A DNA stretch of 64,000 nucleotides from Phorcus lineatus (lineage: Eukaryota; Mollusca; Gastropoda; Trochida; Trochidae), in the NCBI GenBank assembly GCA_921293015.1, contig OV121091.1, positions 8,895,755 to 8,959,754 of the forward strand, in the 5' to 3' direction. The first letter of the stretch is position 1, and each line of letters begins with the position of its first letter. Shown one piece after another: positions 9,190 to 19,324 of this stretch. The position numbers and the translations under genes are program-made. Under the pieces are notes generated by a model, which was not told where the DNA came from, searched no databases, and worked only from the letters and a program-made list of their open reading frames with translations.

Positions 9190-11299
9190 ACTTTTAGCAG
9201 TGCTTATCAAAGCGTTTAGTCTTAATGATGTATTGGTGAAGGGATTTTACTATTTGCAAATCGATATCATTAGTTGTTAAAGGTGTTCCGTATAACACAG
9301 TTTGGAGGCTATACCCCTTTGCATAGAAAAATGAATTATTTCTAGCAACCGTATACAACTCACATGTAAACAGGTAATGTAAAACATCTTCATTGTGATA
9401 CCCACAAGCGCAGTCAGGAGTGTTTGGAATATGTCTATTTAATTTATCTGCGTTCAGATCACTGCTCCCAAGCAAAGTCTACTGTGTATAATCTAACAGA
9501 AACGACTTCAATAATTCAACTCAAGGTAATTGCTATTTGCTTCATTATTTTTCAGCAGAGATTCAATTTCACTTACGGTGTTTGCTTTCATGAATTTATC
9601 AGGTAATGATTTCCACATCTTTATCGTGTCAGGCAGGAAAGATTGTTCATATAATTTAGTTGTACAGTTCGTTGTCTGTAACTTGGACTGGTTTCGTAGA
9701 TTGTAGTGACTGTTTTCGGAGACACTATTAGGAATTAGATTGCAGAGGTAGTATGGTGCGAGACCGTTTATCATCTTGTAGAAATGTATCAGTTTGATAT
9801 CATGTCTTCGATCTTTCAGTGGTTTAGAGTTTGTTTCGATGTATAGCTTGTGATGACTAGTACCGAGAACAGCACCACATATTGTACGGAGTGCATCTAA
9901 ATGTAATCGCTTGACAGTGTAAGACTGATCGATCGTACAGGTATCCCAGATATGACAGCAATAGTCAAATATCGTTAAAATAAACGATTTGTACATGGTT
10001 TCAAGGGTTTTTCTTGACACGGTATTTCAGACCTCGGAGGCAATTTATCATTCGACTAGCTTTCTTAACAATGTCTTCAATATGAATTTTCCATGTGCAA
10101 TTTTTCTGTAGCGTTTTGCCGAGATGTTTATGACTTTCGACTTCTTGTATTGTTATTTGATTCATATTCAAGGTTGGAATTTTATCCGTTTTTTTGTTTT
10201 CGAGAAAAATTAATTGCCACGTATCTGCCCAAATAGCCATGCGCGCCAAGTCGTCGTTCAGACACGATGCAGAAATATCGCGATCATCGACAATTACGTA
10301 AATGGAGGTGTCGTCAGCAAATAAGCGTATGTGACTATCGATGCCATCAACTATATCGTTTATGTATATGAGGAAAAGTAACGGACGTACGACGGAACCT
10401 TGTGGAACGCCGACATGTACAGGTAAAGCCAGACTGTAAGTTGGTTAAGATATTGTCTCGAAATTAGTTGAAAACATGTCTAAAGACACATTTTTCGAAA
10501 ACTTTGGACAAACAACTCGTAAGTGCGACTGGTCTGTAATTAGAACGGTCATGAACACTATTCTTTTTATGAATAGGTATAACTGAAGCTTCTTTCCAGA
10601 TGGCTGGAAACGTGAAATGTTGAGGAGACATATAATTTTGTTGACAAAGGAGCCAAACCTTTCGCCGCGACATTAAGAAATCTATTTCTTATTCCATCTG
10701 GCCCTGTTGCTTTTGATGGATCAAGGGAGAGAAGGATGTCTTGTACTATCTCATGTGTAACAATAATAGAGTTTAGTGATGATGCAGTATGCTCAGAGAG
10801 AGATTCAGGTACTTGTGAATCTGGATTATTCACTGTTGAGTGACTGACAAAGAAATCGCTAGAACATGTGCAATATCTTCTGGGTCATCATAAACAGTAT
10901 TGTTAGAAACAATTGATGGAAATAAGTTACATTCGGACTTCATTTGAATATATTGTTTTATCAAACGCCATCACGTTTTTGTACCAACAGACTAATCAAC
11001 CCTATCTATTTTTGAATCTCATTTTCTTTTGGAGTCGCGTTTAAGGTTGACCACTTCGTTTCTGGCTGATCGGAAATTTGCCAAGTCGGAAGGACGGTTG
11101 AGCTTTTTTGCAATTTTATAACAACGATTTCGCTAACGCATAGCAGAGCGGATTTTGCTATTCATTAATACGGAATCATCAGGTTTTATGGTGGCCAGTC
11201 TATTTGGTGTGGTACTGTTCACAATATATTTTAACTTTTTAGTTAATATTTCAACTGCAGTGTTTATGTTTCCAGAGGAAAATAAATCGTTCTCATCAA
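9190..11299 (-). pseudogene. LINE family B linker, RT and C-terminal region
   Basis: From 11299 downwards: linker RNRCYKIAKKLNRPSDLANF, then RSARNEVVNLKRDSKRK (about 11040-11130), SLDPSKATGPDGIRNRFLN, FPAIWKEASVIPIHKKNSV, NYRPVALTSC and VFEKCVFRHVFN. After about 10450 the sequence jumps from NILTNLQSGF to GVPQGSVVRPLLFLIYIND, so the block with the first catalytic Asp (KAFD region, about 300 bp) is deleted. FADDTSIYVIVDDRDI follows (10270-10330), then HKHLGKTLQKNCTW, and the C-terminal CACGYHNEDVLHYLFTC (9365-9415). RT is inactive. Confidence 0.85.
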
Positions 11300-11700
11300 T
11301 TTAGTTGATATATCTTTGAACACTGTCTTTATCCATCAACTTGAAATCATACACAACTCTATTTATAGCTCGTGGTTTGAATATTTTGTCTGTAATTGTC
11401 AAGAAAACAGGACAGTGATCACTACATATGGGATCGAGAACGCCGGAGCTAAGCACGCTGTTTTCATGTGTAAAAAAAATCAAGCCAATTAAACTGCTAG
11501 AGCTTTGCGTTATTCTTGTAGCAGTAGTTATTATCTGCTTTAACCCGTATAAGTGTTTGAGTGTTTAAACTTAAGTGTTACTTTCCTGCAGAATGTCTAT
11601 GTTAAAATCCCCAGCAATTATAGTAAACAAATTAAGATCGATCGCCATTTCGATTGACCGGTTATTCAAGTCCCATTAAAATACAGCAGTGACGTCATTG
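11300..11700 (-). pseudogene. LINE family B endonuclease, C-terminal part
   Basis: The minus reading holds LNLFTIIAGDFNIDIL (about 11600-11650; GDFN motif) and DPICSDHCPVFLTITDK (about 11395-11435; the catalytic SDH motif), then FKPRAINRVVYDFK. These are the late motifs of the EEP endonuclease. One frameshift and stops lie between the two. Confidence 0.85.
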
Positions 11701-11949
11701 TATTGTTTCAATCATACATTATCCTACAAGAATCTACTGCTTCTATGTGGACAATTGAGCAATAATAATTTTGAGATGGTCCCCGGAAGGGAATTGGTTT
11801 CATTATTTGATAACACAAAATCATCCTCTGAAGAAATGTCTTCGAAGTGTGGATACTCGGCCATGTCTTCCCACTCAACAACAAAATTGCCATACATAAT
11901 GTCTAAGTTGAATTAAGACCACCTTCCTTTTATACCAAATCCCAAGCTG

Positions 11950-12140
11950 ATTGCGGTTTCAAACGTCTTGCACGTGAATTAAGCTGGTAACGTTGCACGT
12001 GCATTAAGAATGTACTAGCTAGATGGATACATTGCACGTGCATTAAGAATGTACTGGCGAAATGGTAACGTTGCACGTGCATTAAGAATGTACCGGCAAG
12101 TTGGTTACGTTGCACGTGCATTAAGAATGACCGGTGAACG
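11950..12140. repeat. 39-bp tandem array (~4 units)
   Basis: Unit TGCACGTGCATTAAGAATGT followed by a variable 19-bp part such as ACTGGCGAAATGGTAACGT. There are three full units, plus a shortened first unit lacking the middle and a partial last one. The E-box-like palindrome GCACGTGC recurs once per unit. The apparent ORFs on both strands come from the unit being 13 codons long. Confidence 0.85.
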
Positions 12141-12290
12141 AGTTGGGACCATCTCAAATTTTGTTAAAGGATTTTGTTTTATTGAAAAACGTTTTTTGTG
12201 TTATAATTATGCAATGAAATACGAATGTTATTATCATAAACCAAAGCAGGTCATACAAAAAACACTTTAAACTAGGCTGTATTTTAAGTC

Positions 12291-12392
12291 AGATAACATA
12301 CTCGTAACCGTACATTCGTGAAAACAATGTCCTCGCCGCTTCGCGGCTCGTACATTCTTTTTCACGAATGTACGGTTACTTGTATGTTATCC
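12291..12392. repeat. Hairpin, ~34-bp arms
   Basis: AGATAACATACTCGTAACCG then TACATTCGTGAAAA (12291-12324) pairs with TTTCACGAATGTACGGTTAC then TTGTATGTTATCC (to 12392). The loop contains CGCCGCTTCGCGG, itself a small palindrome. MITE-like. Confidence 0.8.
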
Positions 12393-12449
12393 TTAACGTA
12401 ATGTTCACTTTTATCAGCGCGGTAAAAAGTGCCGATAAGATAATTTCGG

Positions 12450-12923
12450 TTTTTGCATTTTATTTTTATCTATAATGCTTCGAGGCCGGCAATGTCTAAT
12501 GTTTCCATACTCTCTACACATAAGTTTTGTTTAACATAAATGGCCACGCCCCTACCTCGTGTTAAACGATCTTTTCTGAAAGGACTGTGAAAGCCTGGTA
12601 ACTTTATCATTCAGTCAGGTTTCTGTAAGGCATATAACATCATAGTCTAGGAATTCTGCATGAATGATATCAACTTTATCTTTGAGACTTCTAACATTGA
12701 GATGTATTATCCTCAGGGTTCTATTTAAACTTGGTCCCTGGTTTGGGTGAATATCTCCGCAATAAAGAAGGACAATACTGATAAATATAGAAATATATGA
12801 ATTGTACAAGCAAAGAAAACTTGAACGATATATATGTAATTGAAAATTGTATGAACTTCTTGAATGAAGTGAAACTGCAAAGCATCCCACTGCCTGCCTG
12901 TACTTCATTATGTCAACTGACAT
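12450..12923 (-). pseudogene. LINE family B endonuclease, N-terminal part
   Basis: The reading CGDIHPNQGPSLNRTLRIIH, LNVRSLKDKVDIIHAEF, DYDVICLTET is the classic start of a LINE apurinic-type endonuclease (EEP fold; the Asn of LNVRS and the Glu of LTET are metal-site residues). After a frameshift it continues GFHSPFRKDRLTRGRGVAIY and VKQNLCVESMETLDIAGLEA, to about 12470. The endonuclease would nick target DNA to prime reverse transcription. It is inactive here. Confidence 0.85.
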
Positions 12924-14463
12924 TTTACCGATATGAAAACAAAAACATCCAACAAGCTGACAGGGGGGTCACATAGTACCGACATACAGGAAACAAGCAC
13001 ACGTAGACATTGAACATTCTGATAACTTTGGTTTGAGATCTGGCATAATACATCAAAGTAAACATTCTCAAAGTGGAAACAAAAACACAAAATAATAACC
13101 GAAGTGGAAAGACTCATTGAGTTTTATAAAAACAAACGACGATAACACTACATGTAAATCTAGCACTGTTACCGTTTGTAGCGATACACACAAGTCACGA
13201 GAAACATGCCCTGCACGTGCACAGTGGAAGTAATGTAAATTGACTGAGAATGCAGTGGGGTCATTTTGGATACCTTAACTTGTGATTCAGAATTAATCTA
13301 AGTATCAGTGTTATAATACTATAATAGAAGTGAATATAGATTTTACAATTCAATCATGTCAATAGATGACATATATAATACAAAATGATGCTGATTGTCT
13401 TCATACTCAATTATTTTATGACTCACAGTCAAATCATTTAATTTATCAATTCAAGTAGAAAGGTTAAATTCAAACAACGAAATTAAATATACAAAAGTAA
13501 TAAAAGTAAATAAAATGAAACAGACCAGGAAGAAAAGCGTTGAAATATACTATATAATTCAGGTACCAATTATTTAAAACAGTTTGATATTGACGGATAA
13601 TCAGCTGCTTTATGATTTAAAGAAATGGTGTATCAAAAAGAAAAAGAGAAAATAATATTCATACAAGTAATGTCACAGCTCGAAGAGTTCTTGTATTGGA
13701 ATATAATAATAACGGTCATAACTTGTAGAATTCATGTACTGGAATAAAATAAGTAGGTGATAGCATAACTGTCATAACTTGTAAGAAAAAAATATATTGG
13801 AATATAATAAGTTGATGATAGCATAACTGTCATGACTTGTAGAATATATTTAATGGGATATAAGAAGTAGGTGATAGCATCATTGTCATAACTTGTAGGG
13901 GGGGAAATAATATTGGATAATAATAAGTAGATGATAGCATAACTGTCATAATTTGTAGAATACATATTCATTTCTCTGTATCGGGTTAGTCATAATGATG
14001 TATTAATAGTATTTTAACTTGAATCTCTATTTCTTTGACCTGAAACTCATATTCATCCTTTTTATTTTTGAAAAAAACAACAGATTTTAGCAAAATATGT
14101 ATGAACACTTCGTATTGCTTCAACATTGTTAATAGTCATTTTTGTTATCTAACAATGAATGTTTTCATTTGCCGATTGTGATTTTTCTTTGTTTACTTCT
14201 ATTCAATTCTTATGGTTGTTTAGCGCTTACAAATATGCAGAAAACAATGATTTTTCAATATTTTATTTTTGTGATATAATGTAGCAGAAGAATCACTTAC
14301 TCATCAAATGTATGTTTAAATCAGTTTTTTTATGCAATGCGTTTTTTGTTTAATGGCTTGTAGACGATGAGAGATAAATCCGAGCCAGTGGGTAAGTAAA
14401 CGAATATAAAATTTAATTTTCTATGCAGGTACGAAAAGTATATAACTAAATGATTTTATAAAA
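12924..14463. other. AT-rich stretch without gene
   Basis: I see no conserved coding signal here. Apart from the tandem repeat at 13695-13965 the sequence is AT-rich and non-descript up to the Tc1 element. Confidence 0.5.
13695..13965. repeat. ~60-65 bp tandem repeat (~4-5 units)
   Basis: Units of the form GTCATAACTTGTAGAAT, a variable AT-rich part, GGAATATAATAAGTAGGTGA, TAGCATAACT. Units differ by small indels, including a G-rich insert at about 13898-13905. Confidence 0.75.
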
Positions 14464-14490
14464 TAAACTCTTCAAAAAAAGAAACTTGAC
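14464..14490. repeat. Tc1 left TA duplication and TIR
   Basis: TA at 14464-14465, then the 25-bp TIR at 14466-14490, an exact inverted match to 15915-15939. Confidence 0.95.
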
Positions 14491-14676
14491 ATTCATGCGA
14501 AATTGATTTTTTCGAAACGGGTCAATTTTTTTCATGATACATACCTGTAATTTAAAGAAAGGCTTTACGTTGTGTTCAGGGACGAAAACGAGCGATTCGT
14601 CCAAATGCATTTTCTGCCAAAGCACGTGCAGCATGGGATCATGAAGGTTTACATGCAGACACGTCTGCTTTAGGGG

Positions 14677-14684
14677 TATAAAAA
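14677..14684 (+). promoter_or_regulatory. TATA box of the Tc1 transposase
   Basis: TATAAAAA lies 57 bp before the transposase ATG, so a start site near 14705-14715 (CATTCAGAC context) would give a very short leader. Compact 5' regions like this are usual in Tc1 elements. Confidence 0.5.
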
Positions 14685-14740
14685 GCCATATCAGCCGCTG
14701 TTCATTCAGACTACACAACATCGGTACAGCGACCTGAAGA

Positions 14741-15748
14741 ATGCCAAGACTGAACAGAGCGCAATGCAACAACGCTATTGGCAGACTGCAAGCAGGAGCG
14801 ACGCAGCGAGATGTTGCAACACACTTTGGCGTGTCCAGACAGACCATCTCTTCATTGTGGACCCGTTTCAACACCCGAAACAGCGTTGATGATAGGCCAA
14901 GGTCAGGCAGACCAAGGGTGACTACTCGGGCCCAAGATCGGTACATCCGACTGCTCCACCTTCGGGAACGCACCAGGACAGCAACGTCAACAACAACGCA
15001 GATACCAGGCCTGCGTCGAATTTCCGACCAAACGGTACGCAACAGGCTGAGAGAGGCTGGACTTTTTCCACGACGACCGGTTCGACGTCCCGTTTTAACG
15101 CAACGTCATCTGGCGGAACGTCTCCAGTGGTGTCAACAGAGGATGAGATGGGCACGTGCAAGGTGGAGAACCGTTCTCTCCACTGATGAGTCCCGTTTTC
15201 TGCTTCGACGAAGTGATGGACGAGCATGTGTATACCGACGTCGTGGAGAACGTTATGCTGCCAACTGTGTTCAGGAGGTTGTCCCATTTGGAGGTGGGAG
15301 TGTCATGGTGTGGGCCGGGATTCGTCACGGTGTTAGGACACCCTTTGTGCATGTTGTGGGTAACCTCACAGAAGTACGGTATAGGGACTTGATCCTACAG
15401 CCTTACATTATTCCTCACGTCAACGTCCATGGCGGTCTCTTTCAGCAGGACAATGCTCGACCACATGTTGCACGTGTTTGTCAAGACTTTTTACAGCGTA
15501 ACAATGTTCAGACATTGCCATGGCCAGCCATGTCACCAGATTTGTCACCAATTGAGCATCTCTGGGACGAACTGGATCGACGCGTGCGCAGTAGGAATCC
15601 ACCACCCCAAACACTTCCAGGACTTCTTGCAGCACTTCAGCACGAATGGCAGAACATTCCACAGGCTGTGATTAACACCTTGATTGCATCCATGGGTCGT
15701 CAGTGGCAAGCAATAATCAATGCCAATGGTGGCCATACCCGATACTGA
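14741..15748 (+). CDS. Tc1-like transposase (DD34E)
   Basis: 335-residue cut-and-paste transposase that would bind the TIRs and insert at TA. The N-terminus (MPRLNRAQCNNAIGRLQAG, then VATHFGVSRQTISSLWTRF, about residues 24-44) is a helix-turn-helix. A GRPR motif (about 56-60) links to a second HTH with ISDQTVRNRLREAGL (about 92-106). The catalytic triad is Asp in LSTDESRF (about 149), Asp in FQQDNARPH and Glu in SPIEHLWDEL, with exactly 34 residues between the second Asp and the Glu. Length matches typical Tc1 transposases (about 335-345). There are no frameshifts or internal stops. GC content is clearly higher than the surroundings, in line with a recent arrival. Overlapping ORFs on both strands are shadows of it. 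Confidence 0.96.
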   Translation: MPRLNRAQCNNAIGRLQAGATQRDVATHFGVSRQTISSLWTRFNTRNSVDDRPRSGRPRVTTRAQDRYIRLLHLRERTRTATSTTTQIPGLRRISDQTVRNRLREAGLFPRRPVRRPVLTQRHLAERLQWCQQRMRWARARWRTVLSTDESRFLLRRSDGRACVYRRRGERYAANCVQEVVPFGGGSVMVWAGIRHGVRTPFVHVVGNLTEVRYRDLILQPYIIPHVNVHGGLFQQDNARPHVARVCQDFLQRNNVQTLPWPAMSPDLSPIEHLWDELDRRVRSRNPPPQTLPGLLAALQHEWQNIPQAVINTLIASMGRQWQAIINANGGHTRY

Positions 15749-15914
15749 CATTTGTTCATCCCTGTGATGTTTAAACACTTGTGCACCTGTGCATTTCAAG
15801 ATCATGCTTATTCTGAATAAAATTTCTGAACAGAGATCTTGAAACAGCGTTTTAGTTTTCATTTCAATGTTTAACTTGCATCTGTGGTCTTTATATTGAA
15901 CTTTGAAAGTCAGT

Positions 15915-15941
15915 GTCAAGTTTCTTTTTTTGAAGAGTTTA
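15915..15941. repeat. Tc1 right TIR and TA duplication
   Basis: 25-bp TIR at 15915-15939 followed by TA at 15940-15941. Confidence 0.95.
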
Positions 15942-18899
15942 TATTGTTATCAAACTTCATATATGAATAAGAATATTATTAGCATGATTTGATAACTCCC
16001 GATTCCCCGATAATGTTTGATGATTTATCCGGTTGACTAATGTTGAACAGATCAATTGGAGAATCAATGGAGTCAAAGTCTGCATTCGGAGCTTATTTTG
16101 CATGAATGTTATTACATAACACTCTCTAAATATTATGATCAAAAGGAGATCATATATATGATATCGTTCATCCGATTGTCTGACCATCTGACCAGTTTAT
16201 TACCATTGCGACTCATCGTTTTCAGCATAGACAACCCGTGCATTAATGCATTAATTGTATATTCGGTATTTATAATGCAATAGATTTTGTCAAATGTAAC
16301 ATCGACGGAGAATGTATTGCTTAATGTAATGTAATGGTTTCATTGAACTATAAAAATTTTGAAAATCCATATTACTAGTACTCACTTTAGTTATTTGAAT
16401 GAATGTTTTGTTTTGAATATTCGAAATTATCTCTTTTTTCATATTATGAATTATATACTTCGCAGATATGCATTTAGGGAATGGTTACCAGTGTAAAGTC
16501 AATTGGTATAGGATGCTAAAATTTTCAGAAAAAAATCTCTGTTACAAGGAGAACTTTAAAAAAAAATTTGGTCCCGAATCTCCTTTAAATATGGTGCAAG
16601 GATGTCAGCCATCAAACCTGCATTTGACTATATACTCCAGGACAAAGTTGTGTCATCTTTGTAGGACCGAGAGTAACATCTATAAATATAATTTTCCTAC
16701 CCCCAAACCATGGGCATAGAAGGGTTGCATTTTAGGATGTTAAACCCCGTTTAGTAATGTTAAACTTGTTTTGGGCTATGACATAATGTTAATGTAGACA
16801 AATAGATAGTGTAATGAGCTTCCAAATGAGCTCAATCACAAATCCTGTCGAACAAAACAGAAAAGTTAAGGCATTTTTAATGAAAATACTGATTGAACAA
16901 GATTGAACTTGCTTTTCATGCTTGAGATAACCTGATGTAACATGTATGTAGCTGGCTTAGTCCTTCAGTAAGAGGTAGTTACCTGAGATGAATAATACCA
17001 TGATGTCAAGACTGTAACAGAAAAATAGGTTTCACTCTTAAATTTTGTTTGTTTACTTCTTCTTGAAAATGTAAAAGTTGAATACATTGAAATTGAGAAT
17101 AGTTACATTTTCCTTTTCGTCTCCTTTTGTTAATTATTTTCAATTTCAAGTTCGCATATTAACAATCTAACAGTCTAACACGTACTGTACTTAAAGATAC
17201 TCTGACCCCAACATTACCTCTTGATAAAGCAAGTCTAGGCATATAGTGTAGTTTATAATTTACATGTAATATACGCCCTTTTATCAGATATGATAAATGT
17301 ACGCTTGCTGGACGAATGTCAACAACCGCAAAATGCATTGTTCTTTTGTAAGCATATCCATCAGATAGCACTATGTTCAAGCAGCTTAAAATAGTCAAGA
17401 GACCAAACTATATGCATCCAAATTTTTATAAATAGAAATAACTAACCATTATCATAAAAATCATATATCAAGAATAAGATTTGTATATATACAAACTGGT
17501 AAGCGTTTGCGAAAGTGAAATTGTTTCGTATGTAATTGTGATTCTTGATACGCATGTCATTACTCGAAAATGAGGAGCTCAATGATTTGCTTAACACATC
17601 AATCGGTCCCAATCTGTCAAATTACGCCCGTCAATTGAAGCTCAATTCTTATAATAATTCATGACATCTCAGACACATAAACAAGGCATTGTTGAAATAT
17701 GAATGCATGGTGGATCTACTCTGTTGTATTGTGTGAGAAAAAATCCTGTAAACTCGTTTACACGTTTTTGGACCGACATCCTTATAATCAATTTTATTCG
17801 ATAGCTTTATTGCTCCCTTCATTGTGTGACAAATATGGTAACTGCATCATAAAACTGAACTCTTCGGACCAGTTTTGACAGCAAAAGCAAGATTGGTTCA
17901 TTACAAAATGAAAATATATAGATTAATGAATCCTTGTCTACATAACAGATTTGGAGTACTGTTAGATAATTTAAAAAGAGTAAACAGGTGATAAATTTGT
18001 ACAATACAAACACATTAAGTTTTGAGAAAGCAAACATCAATGAATCAACACTTGATAGTAAATAAAAAATATAGAGTTGATATAAATCGTAACCGAATCG
18101 GAAAATGAAAAGCATTGCTAATGTTCTCAGTTTTGTCCCTTTGAAGAAAATACATCTCGCAATAACAAAAGATAATTGGTGAAAATTTCGATAAATAAAT
18201 CCTTAAAATATCGCGCTACTGTCCAATTAAGGGTAAGGGTTACTTATCTTAATGACAATCATAGGAACTTGCTATACGCAAAACAGGAAACTTGTGATGA
18301 TATTTAATGTTGCGTGCTAATGAAAGCAAAACTGAATATATTTATGAAATTATTTATCATGGCACAGCCCAACTTTTGTACTCCAATAAATCAACGCGTG
18401 TTTGATAAAACTGGTAAATACTATTGAACTTACTTTAATTAAAGCACATGACGGGACATTTTGGACATCTAGATGCAAACGTTTTCTCTCTATGTACACC
18501 TCGGAGTGTATGTAGAAGTCTGAAGTCACCTTGGTAATTCGGCTATTACAATTTACGTAGATATTTATTACATTTTACCGCAAGAAGATGTTATTTCCAT
18601 TTACATCAATTTTTATTACAATTCACGTTTTTATTACAATTTACGTCGTAACACAGCCCCTGATAGAGTACGTTCGAATTCCGTTCAAGTCAATATCTAA
18701 AAACTCTTTTTCCTCGAAACACGGTCGATTTTAATCAGACTGCAACGTCATTCACCTGATTAGACCTTATGGTCGAAAGTACATGTAAATAAATCATATT
18801 GATACTCTTCAACAAATATTTTTTCTATACATGACCTAAGAGGTGGAAGCTTTTTTAACTGTTCATATGTATAGATAAAGTTCACAATCTGGAGATTGT
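15942..18899. other. Stretch without recognisable gene
   Basis: AT-rich, no conserved motif or strong repeat seen. Short open frames (for example 16468-16719) show no family resemblance. Repeated ACGT-rich words (TTTACGT) at 18550-18650 are only low complexity. Confidence 0.5.
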
Positions 18900-18962
18900 T
18901 GTTCAGCTCCTAGGTATTAAATATTAAACATGTGAAGTTAGAAGTAAAGACAATCCATTTTA

Positions 18963-19006
18963 ATGGCTAGGGCTTTCAGCTCAACGAGTCTCTCTCTCCA
19001 GGCCAT
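18963..19006 (-). ncRNA. Degenerate hammerhead ribozyme motif
   Basis: The minus-strand counterpart in the left repeat reads ATGGC, CTGGAGA, a GA-rich expanded stem II ending GAGCT, GAAA, GCCC, TA, GCCAT. Stem I and GAAA are kept, but the core A of CUGANGA is G, stem II is expanded, and the stem III word is GCCC (no longer self-complementary), so it is probably inactive. Confidence 0.7.
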
Positions 19007-19039
19007 ACATTCAACGGATAATGCGTTGCCCAGCAGCGT

Positions 19040-19205
19040 CGTCGTGTACAAGATGTCGTCATTACAATGTTGCGTCACCATATAGGTTACAATAGGATAC
19101 GTGTACAAGATGTCGTCATTACAATGTTGCGTCACAATATAGGTTACAATAGGATACGTGTACAAGATGTCGTCATTACAATGTTGCGTCACAATATAGG
19201 TTACC
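19040..19205. repeat. 57-bp tandem repeat, 3 units
   Basis: Unit GTGTACAAGATGTCGTCATT, ACAATGTTGCGTCACAATAT, AGGTTACAATAGGATAC. The units are nearly identical (one CACCATAT variant in the first). The other pLTR-like copy has this unit once. Confidence 0.9.
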
Positions 19206-19324
19206 CATCAATAAAAGTTCTAAAAATTAACCTTGGTGAAAACATTTTGATAAATCTTCTTTCTTTTGTCTTTTTGTTACTTTTGTCTCTCAACATTTAA
19301 TTCATACATTGGCAAACTGAAAAT

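Larger units (their letters stand above)
11700..12450. mobile_element. Insert in LINE endonuclease with 39-bp array and hairpin
   Basis: A non-LINE sequence separates the two endonuclease halves. It contains an inverted pair of about 16 bp (11767-11783 and 12145-12162, GGGACCATCTCAAA), a 39-bp tandem array (11950-12140) and a hairpin (12291-12392). A minus-strand open stretch at about 11770-11915 reads an acidic peptide (EWEDMAEYPHFEDISSEDDF) that I do not recognise. The edges are approximate. It may be one composite non-autonomous element or several. Confidence 0.5.
8981..12923 (-). mobile_element. LINE family B, near full-length decayed copy
   Basis: Minus-strand non-LTR element with, from its 5' side (high coordinates): an endonuclease start, an insert of about 0.75 kb (approximately 11700-12450), the endonuclease end, linker, RT, C-terminal CCHC region and a 3' UTR. 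The 3' end ACCGAACCAGATTC...GTATGTTTAAACC matches the 3' end of the element at 6171-8284, with which it lies tail to tail. Stops, frameshifts and a deletion of about 300 bp inside the RT domain make it inactive. It is much longer than the other family B copies and shows the family's domain order. Confidence 0.85.
14466..15939 (+). mobile_element. Complete Tc1-like transposon, 1474 bp
   Basis: Perfect 25-bp terminal inverted repeats at 14466-14490 and 15915-15939 (outer bases AACTCTTCAAAAAAAGAAAC) flanked on both sides by TA (14464-14465 and 15940-15941), the Tc1/mariner target duplication. It encloses a full-length transposase with no stops. Size, TIR, TA site and DD34E catalytic spacing all fit the Tc1 family. 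Intact ends plus an intact ORF make this the element in the window most likely to be recently or still active. Confidence 0.96.
18900..19272. repeat. pLTR-like inverted repeat, left copy
   Basis: Inverted match to 21597-21866, longer because a 57-bp internal unit is present about three times (19040-19205). Confidence 0.85.

Noticed and set aside
15420..15919. Minus-strand ORFs opposite the Tc1 transposase
   Set aside because: Shadows of the GC-rich transposase; no domain of their own.
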